16,389 nucleotides of DNA, taken from assembly GCA_002293455.1 (NCBI GenBank), contig DBDH01000109.1, positions 21,517-37,905 of the forward strand. The letters run 5' to 3'. The notes beneath the pieces were generated by a model. That model searched no databases and was not told the origin of the DNA. It worked only from the letters and a program-made list of their open reading frames with translations. Source of the stretch: Treponema sp. UBA937 (GTDB lineage: Bacteria > Spirochaetota > Spirochaetia > Treponematales > Breznakiellaceae). A program made the position numbers and the translations under genes. Below, piece by piece: positions 13,171-16,389 of the stretch; the first letter of the stretch is position 1, and each line of letters starts with the position of its first letter.

Positions 13171-14031
13171 TTATTCTTTTCCGGCAGTGTATACCGAAGA
13201 ACCGCCTACAAAGTATTTTGAAAGGGTTACAAACAGAATGATTACCGGAATGCTTGCCAAGAGGGCAACCGCCATCATTGCGCCTTCATCCGCGAACTTT
13301 TCTTCCGCAAAACTAACAATGTAGGTGGGAATCGTTTTGAGACGCTTCTCCTGAGCTACCATGAGAGGCCACATCAAATTGTCCCACTGCTGCCGGAACG
13401 TAAGAATCGCGAGACTTGCGAGCGCGGGACCGGAATTCACCAGCACCATATTTACGAAAATTTTCGGCTCGGTACATCCGTCTATCCGGGCGGCGTCAAG
13501 CATATCTCCGGGAAAGGTTTGCAGATATTGGCGCATCATAAATACCCCAAACGCGTTCATCAAAAAGGGAACGATAAGACCCAGGTAGGTATTCTGTAAA
13601 CCCAAATTCAGTACCACCATGTAAAGCGGAACCATAATGGTTTCAAAGGGTATCATCATAGTCATCATGATGCTTAAAAAAACGATATTCCGTCCCTTAA
13701 ACCGGAATTTGGCAAGTCCGTAGCCGGTAATTGAAGAAAGAATCACCGTGCAGACAGAAACCGTCACCGAAACAATAAGGGAATTCATCACGTTGCGGAT
13801 AAAAACAAAATTCCCGTCGTTCCCCGCTATTGCCTTATAAAAATTGGACCACTCTATCCGGGACGCGATCCAACGGTAAGGCATACGGACAATCTCGATT
13901 GCCGGCATAAAAGCGGCGCTCAACATAAAAAAGAGCGGCAATAATACCAACGCCGACACTACAGCCAATGACAGTTTAACAAGAATATCTATCCCCAATG
14001 ATCTGGAAAAGAGGGATTTTGAAATTTTCAT
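13171..14031 (-). CDS. CUT1-type sugar ABC transporter permease (MalG-like)
   Basis: The 286-residue inner-membrane permease has about six membrane helices, the first at about residues 17-42. The ABC-ATPase docking loop contains LDAARIDGC (about 178-186), the MalG form of the EAA motif. It is followed by FVNMVLVNSGPALASL, where most relatives have I-x-LP, so the docking loop is slightly divergent. The C-terminal SKYFVGG is typical of MalG-type subunits. The start is ATG 14031, with GAGGGAGGG 4 nt upstream; a TTG at 14046 lies inside that site and is rejected. It follows the partner permease by 11 nt and is the last gene of the transporter operon. Substrate is probably a sugar or oligosaccharide; no specificity can be read. 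Confidence 0.92.
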   Translation of the reverse strand: MKISKSLFSRSLGIDILVKLSLAVVSALVLLPLFFMLSAAFMPAIEIVRMPYRWIASRIEWSNFYKAIAGNDGNFVFIRNVMNSLIVSVTVSVCTVILSSITGYGLAKFRFKGRNIVFLSIMMTMMIPFETIMVPLYMVVLNLGLQNTYLGLIVPFLMNAFGVFMMRQYLQTFPGDMLDAARIDGCTEPKIFVNMVLVNSGPALASLAILTFRQQWDNLMWPLMVAQEKRLKTIPTYIVSFAEEKFADEGAMMAVALLASIPVIILFVTLSKYFVGGSSVYTAGKE

Positions 14032-14042
14032 ACAACCCTCCC

Positions 14043-14951
14043 TCAATAACTGATATCATCGCTTCGGGAAACCCGAAACTGCACGATTGTAAGGATGAGC
14101 ATCGTCAAAAATAATAAGATACTCATTACCGAAGCGCGTCCCACATTGTATTCCCTCATAGCCATGTAATAAATGTTAAGCGTTATTACATCGATAGAGG
14201 CACGGGGAGCGCCGCTCTGAATAAAAAGGTACTGGGTCGAAAAGGTCTTGAGACATTGCAGCATAGCCATAACCGACACCATCACCGTCGTCGGCTTTAA
14301 CAATGGCAGCGTTATTTTGAAAAATGTTTGCAGTCTTCCGGCTCCGTCCACCCGGACGCCTTCGTAAATTCCCTGGGGAATTTTGGAAAGCCCTGTGATA
14401 AACAGGATGGTAAAATAACCGATATATTTCCAAAAATACACGATTATCGTTGAAAAACGCACCATCGCCCCACTGGAAAGCCAGCGCATATCCACTCCCT
14501 CCCGAAGCAAAACGGTATTCACTATCTGATTCGCAAGTCCTGTCGGCTGAAAGATGATCATCCAGATGAGCGCGGCTACTGCCGAAGACAGCACCGCGGG
14601 AGAGTAAAAGATAAGCTGCCAAAACCGGGCAAGTTTTAACTGCGTGGAAATCAAGCTGGCGAGGATAAGACTTATCACCACCAGCGGAATAAATGTTCCC
14701 AACGTAAACGTAAGCGTTGCCCGGACCGAGTTCCAAAAACTGGGAGAACTAAGAACCGTTATGTAATTATCAAAACCGATAAAAACCGGGCGGAGAAGAG
14801 ATATCATGTTTTTCCGATGAAAACTCATATAAAAAGCATTCAATATTGGATAAAACGAGAACACAGAAAAAAAGATAATTGAAGGGATTACAAAATACCA
14901 ACCCCACCGGGCCAGTTTCCGTTCCAGCCCGCCTTTCAATGTAGACTTCAT
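14043..14951 (-). CDS. CUT1-type sugar ABC transporter permease (MalF-like)
   Basis: The 302-residue protein has six predicted membrane helices beginning at about residue 17 and a well-formed EAA loop, YEGVRVDGAGRLQTFFKITL followed by PLLKP (196-220). That loop docks onto the coupling helices of a MalK-type ATPase. It pairs with the MalG-like permease downstream and receives substrate from the binding protein encoded upstream. The start ATG has GGAGGAG 7 nt upstream. The gene follows the binding-protein gene after 21 nt. No ATPase gene lies in this operon, which is common for CUT1 systems served by a shared MsmK/UgpC-type ATPase elsewhere in the genome (established for the family, inferred here). 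Confidence 0.93.
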   Translation of the reverse strand: MKSTLKGGLERKLARWGWYFVIPSIIFFSVFSFYPILNAFYMSFHRKNMISLLRPVFIGFDNYITVLSSPSFWNSVRATLTFTLGTFIPLVVISLILASLISTQLKLARFWQLIFYSPAVLSSAVAALIWMIIFQPTGLANQIVNTVLLREGVDMRWLSSGAMVRFSTIIVYFWKYIGYFTILFITGLSKIPQGIYEGVRVDGAGRLQTFFKITLPLLKPTTVMVSVMAMLQCLKTFSTQYLFIQSGAPRASIDVITLNIYYMAMREYNVGRASVMSILLFLTMLILTIVQFRVSRSDDISY

Positions 14952-14972
14952 GACATCTCTCCTCCTCGTTAC

Positions 14973-16325
14973 TTATTGATTTTCGTTGAGTACTGCTTGG
15001 GCATCGCGTTTCAACTGTGCGTAAGCCTGGGCCGGAGTCGTATTTGTAGTCATTACATTCACAATAGCGGTACCGATAAGCTCATTGATTCTCCAGCTAA
15101 AGCCTGAATGGTAAACAACATGCGCATATTGCAGCTCATCCCGGAAAACATTGCGGTACGGCATACTGTTGAAAAGCTCGCCTTCCATAACGGCCTTTGT
15201 GGGCTGAGTAAGCGCTACGGTTTCCAGGTAATCATCCCCGTGACTTAACATATAAAAAACAAACTTCCACGCTTCAATCTGTTCATTCAAAGGAATCTGG
15301 GAATTAACCATATAATATTGGAAGTAATAGGTGTTGGAAATATGTTTTCCTCCCGTAAAAACAGGGTAGGGAATAACCATCCAATCATCACTGTTGAAGA
15401 AATCAGGGTTGGCCGTCCGCATCCGGGCTTCCTGGTAAATACCGGAAAGATGCATGGCGATTTCATCCTGATCATTATCAAACTGACGCCGGGCCGCGGT
15501 CATCGTAGAAGATCCGAGATTTTTGCCGTTAGGACCCCAATCCCGCATGTAAGTAAGAGCTTTAACCCAGGCGGCCTCGTTGACAATAGCTTCTTTTCCG
15601 TCGGCGCTCACCACCTGGCCCCCAAGCTGTTCAACCATAGGCACCCATGAGATGAGATAATCGGGATAGCGGAAATCAAAACCGCGACGGGTAATAATGT
15701 CCCCGTTCCGGCGGACGATCTTTTCGGAAACCGCCATCATTTCTTCCCATGTTTTGGGGTAATCGCGGTCAGGATCAAGCCCCACATCCCTGAATATTTT
15801 TTTGTTGAGGTATATGGCAAAATTAACCATTTCCAGCGGAAGTCCGTAGATTTTTCCCCGCTGACCGAACAATGAGCCGTCCGCGTCCGTTACCGGATCA
15901 AGCATACCCGGCAGATACGTATTCGCCAAATCTTGTTCGCTGTTAAAACCCAATTCCTTTACGGGGATAGGCGCGCAAAGTCCCTGCATGAAAATAGGAT
16001 AGGCCTTTTGCAGTTCCAGATTCCAAATTGAAGGAGCATTCCTTGCAGCATACGCCGCGGGAATAAGGTCTTGAATGTTGGTTGAAGGATACACCGAATA
16101 ATTAATGGTAACATGGGGATTTGCCGCCATGTATTCTTTCGCAAACTGCTCTTCCATTTTCTGCCGGTTTGGATCTTCATGTGTCCAAAGATTTAAGACC
16201 ACTGGTTGTTTTGACCCGCCGGCGGAGGAAGCAGAACTTTCTCTGTTTCCCCCCGCGAACACTGCGGCGCTTCCGCCCAACAGAACCGCAAACATGACGA
16301 TTCTCAGTAACATTGTCTTTTTCAT
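14973..16325 (-). CDS. Extracellular sugar-binding protein of a CUT1 ABC transporter
   Basis: The 450-residue protein is a family 1 solute-binding protein. It begins with a signal peptide (MKKTMLLRIVMFAVLLGG, probable cleavage after AVFA at residues 21-24) and the spirochaete-like mature start GGNRES. Since no lipobox cysteine is present it should be periplasmic and soluble. Family features include LNLWTHED (about 44-51), NAPSIWNLELQKAYP, GKIYGLPLEMVNFAIYLNKK and PKTWEEMMAVSEKI. An aromatic-rich C-terminal half (for example YYFQYYMV) suits a carbohydrate ligand. The ATG at 16325 has GGAGG 6 nt upstream; the open frame running on to 16385 enters the palindromic repeat and is not coding. It heads the binding protein-permease-permease operon; the promoter must lie in the last 60 bases or beyond the window. 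Confidence 0.93.
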   Translation of the reverse strand: MKKTMLLRIVMFAVLLGGSAAVFAGGNRESSASSAGGSKQPVVLNLWTHEDPNRQKMEEQFAKEYMAANPHVTINYSVYPSTNIQDLIPAAYAARNAPSIWNLELQKAYPIFMQGLCAPIPVKELGFNSEQDLANTYLPGMLDPVTDADGSLFGQRGKIYGLPLEMVNFAIYLNKKIFRDVGLDPDRDYPKTWEEMMAVSEKIVRRNGDIITRRGFDFRYPDYLISWVPMVEQLGGQVVSADGKEAIVNEAAWVKALTYMRDWGPNGKNLGSSTMTAARRQFDNDQDEIAMHLSGIYQEARMRTANPDFFNSDDWMVIPYPVFTGGKHISNTYYFQYYMVNSQIPLNEQIEAWKFVFYMLSHGDDYLETVALTQPTKAVMEGELFNSMPYRNVFRDELQYAHVVYHSGFSWRINELIGTAIVNVMTTNTTPAQAYAQLKRDAQAVLNENQ

Positions 16326-16372
16326 GTCTTTCCTCCAAAATAAAGTAATAAAACAGGATGTATCTATATATA

Positions 16373-16389
16373 GAGCTTGTTGCAAAACT
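16373..16389. repeat. Second, inverted copy of the palindromic repeat arm
   Basis: GAGCTTGTTGCAAAACT is the exact reverse complement of 38-54 at the other end of the window. The window ends within it, so whether the second arm and loop follow cannot be seen. It lies 48 nt before the binding-protein ATG. Confidence 0.75.

Noticed and set aside
14032..14046. TTG start for the MalG-like permease
   Set aside because: The TTG lies inside the GAGGGAGGG ribosome-binding site of the ATG at 14031.
16356..16384. Possible promoter for the sugar transporter using TTGCAA within the terminal repeat as -35
   Set aside because: A 17-nt spacer leads only to TACATC, a poor -10, and the region is cut by the window end.
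16326..16385. In-frame upstream extension of the binding-protein gene
   Set aside because: It runs into the palindromic repeat and precedes a normal signal peptide and GGAGG site at 16325.
1..16389. CRISPR arrays, tRNA or rRNA genes, insertion-sequence transposases
   Set aside because: No regularly spaced direct repeats, no tRNA-like cloverleaf with CCA context, and no transposase motif were seen by reading either strand.

Overview
The window looks like chromosomal DNA of a spirochaete, most likely a Treponema-like anaerobe. The reasons are the CUT1 sugar transporter with a signal peptide ending in a GGNRES-type sequence, a giant OmpA-family protein built of FlgD-type immunoglobulin-like modules, a spirochaete-style lipobox, and a cysteine/histidine-rich DUF6062 protein. 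The taxonomic call rests on protein style only; no rRNA or tRNA gene is present.

Left part (1-2030) is visibly AT-rich and accessory in character. It opens with a 38-bp inverted repeat, one arm of which recurs in reverse orientation as the last 17 bases of the window. Next comes a decayed, internally deleted relic of a membrane-protein gene, then a HigB/HigA-type toxin-antitoxin pair on the plus strand with a clear promoter and a three-half-site operator, and then the intact paralogue of the relic. That paralogue is translationally coupled to a PagL/acyloxyacyl-hydrolase-like outer-membrane protein gene on the minus strand.

Middle part (2035-9248): rpiA and a DUF6062 gene run on the minus strand and probably feed into the PagL-like and membrane-protein genes (gaps of 23 and 11 nt, then a 4-nt overlap). 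Upstream of rpiA is a 1341-residue surface/periplasmic protein with a probable beta-barrel, eight Ig-like modules of two alternating subtypes, and a C-terminal OmpA peptidoglycan-binding domain. Divergent from it is a lipoprotein of the endonuclease/exonuclease/phosphatase superfamily, coupled to a small unknown gene.

Right part (9249-16389), all minus strand: first a compact four-gene operon of aspartate kinase, DUF39/COG1900 homocysteine-biosynthesis protein, NIL-domain 2x[4Fe-4S] ferredoxin and UPF0280/COG2122 protein. Together these match the non-canonical route that makes homocysteine from aspartate semialdehyde and sulfide, known from methanogens and Desulfovibrio. Here it is joined to the enzyme that starts the aspartate pathway, under a near-consensus promoter whose predicted start falls on the lysC ATG. 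Upstream of this is a CUT1 ABC sugar importer operon (binding protein, two permeases, no ATPase) ending in a GC-rich hairpin. The homocysteine operon is the most interesting system in the window.
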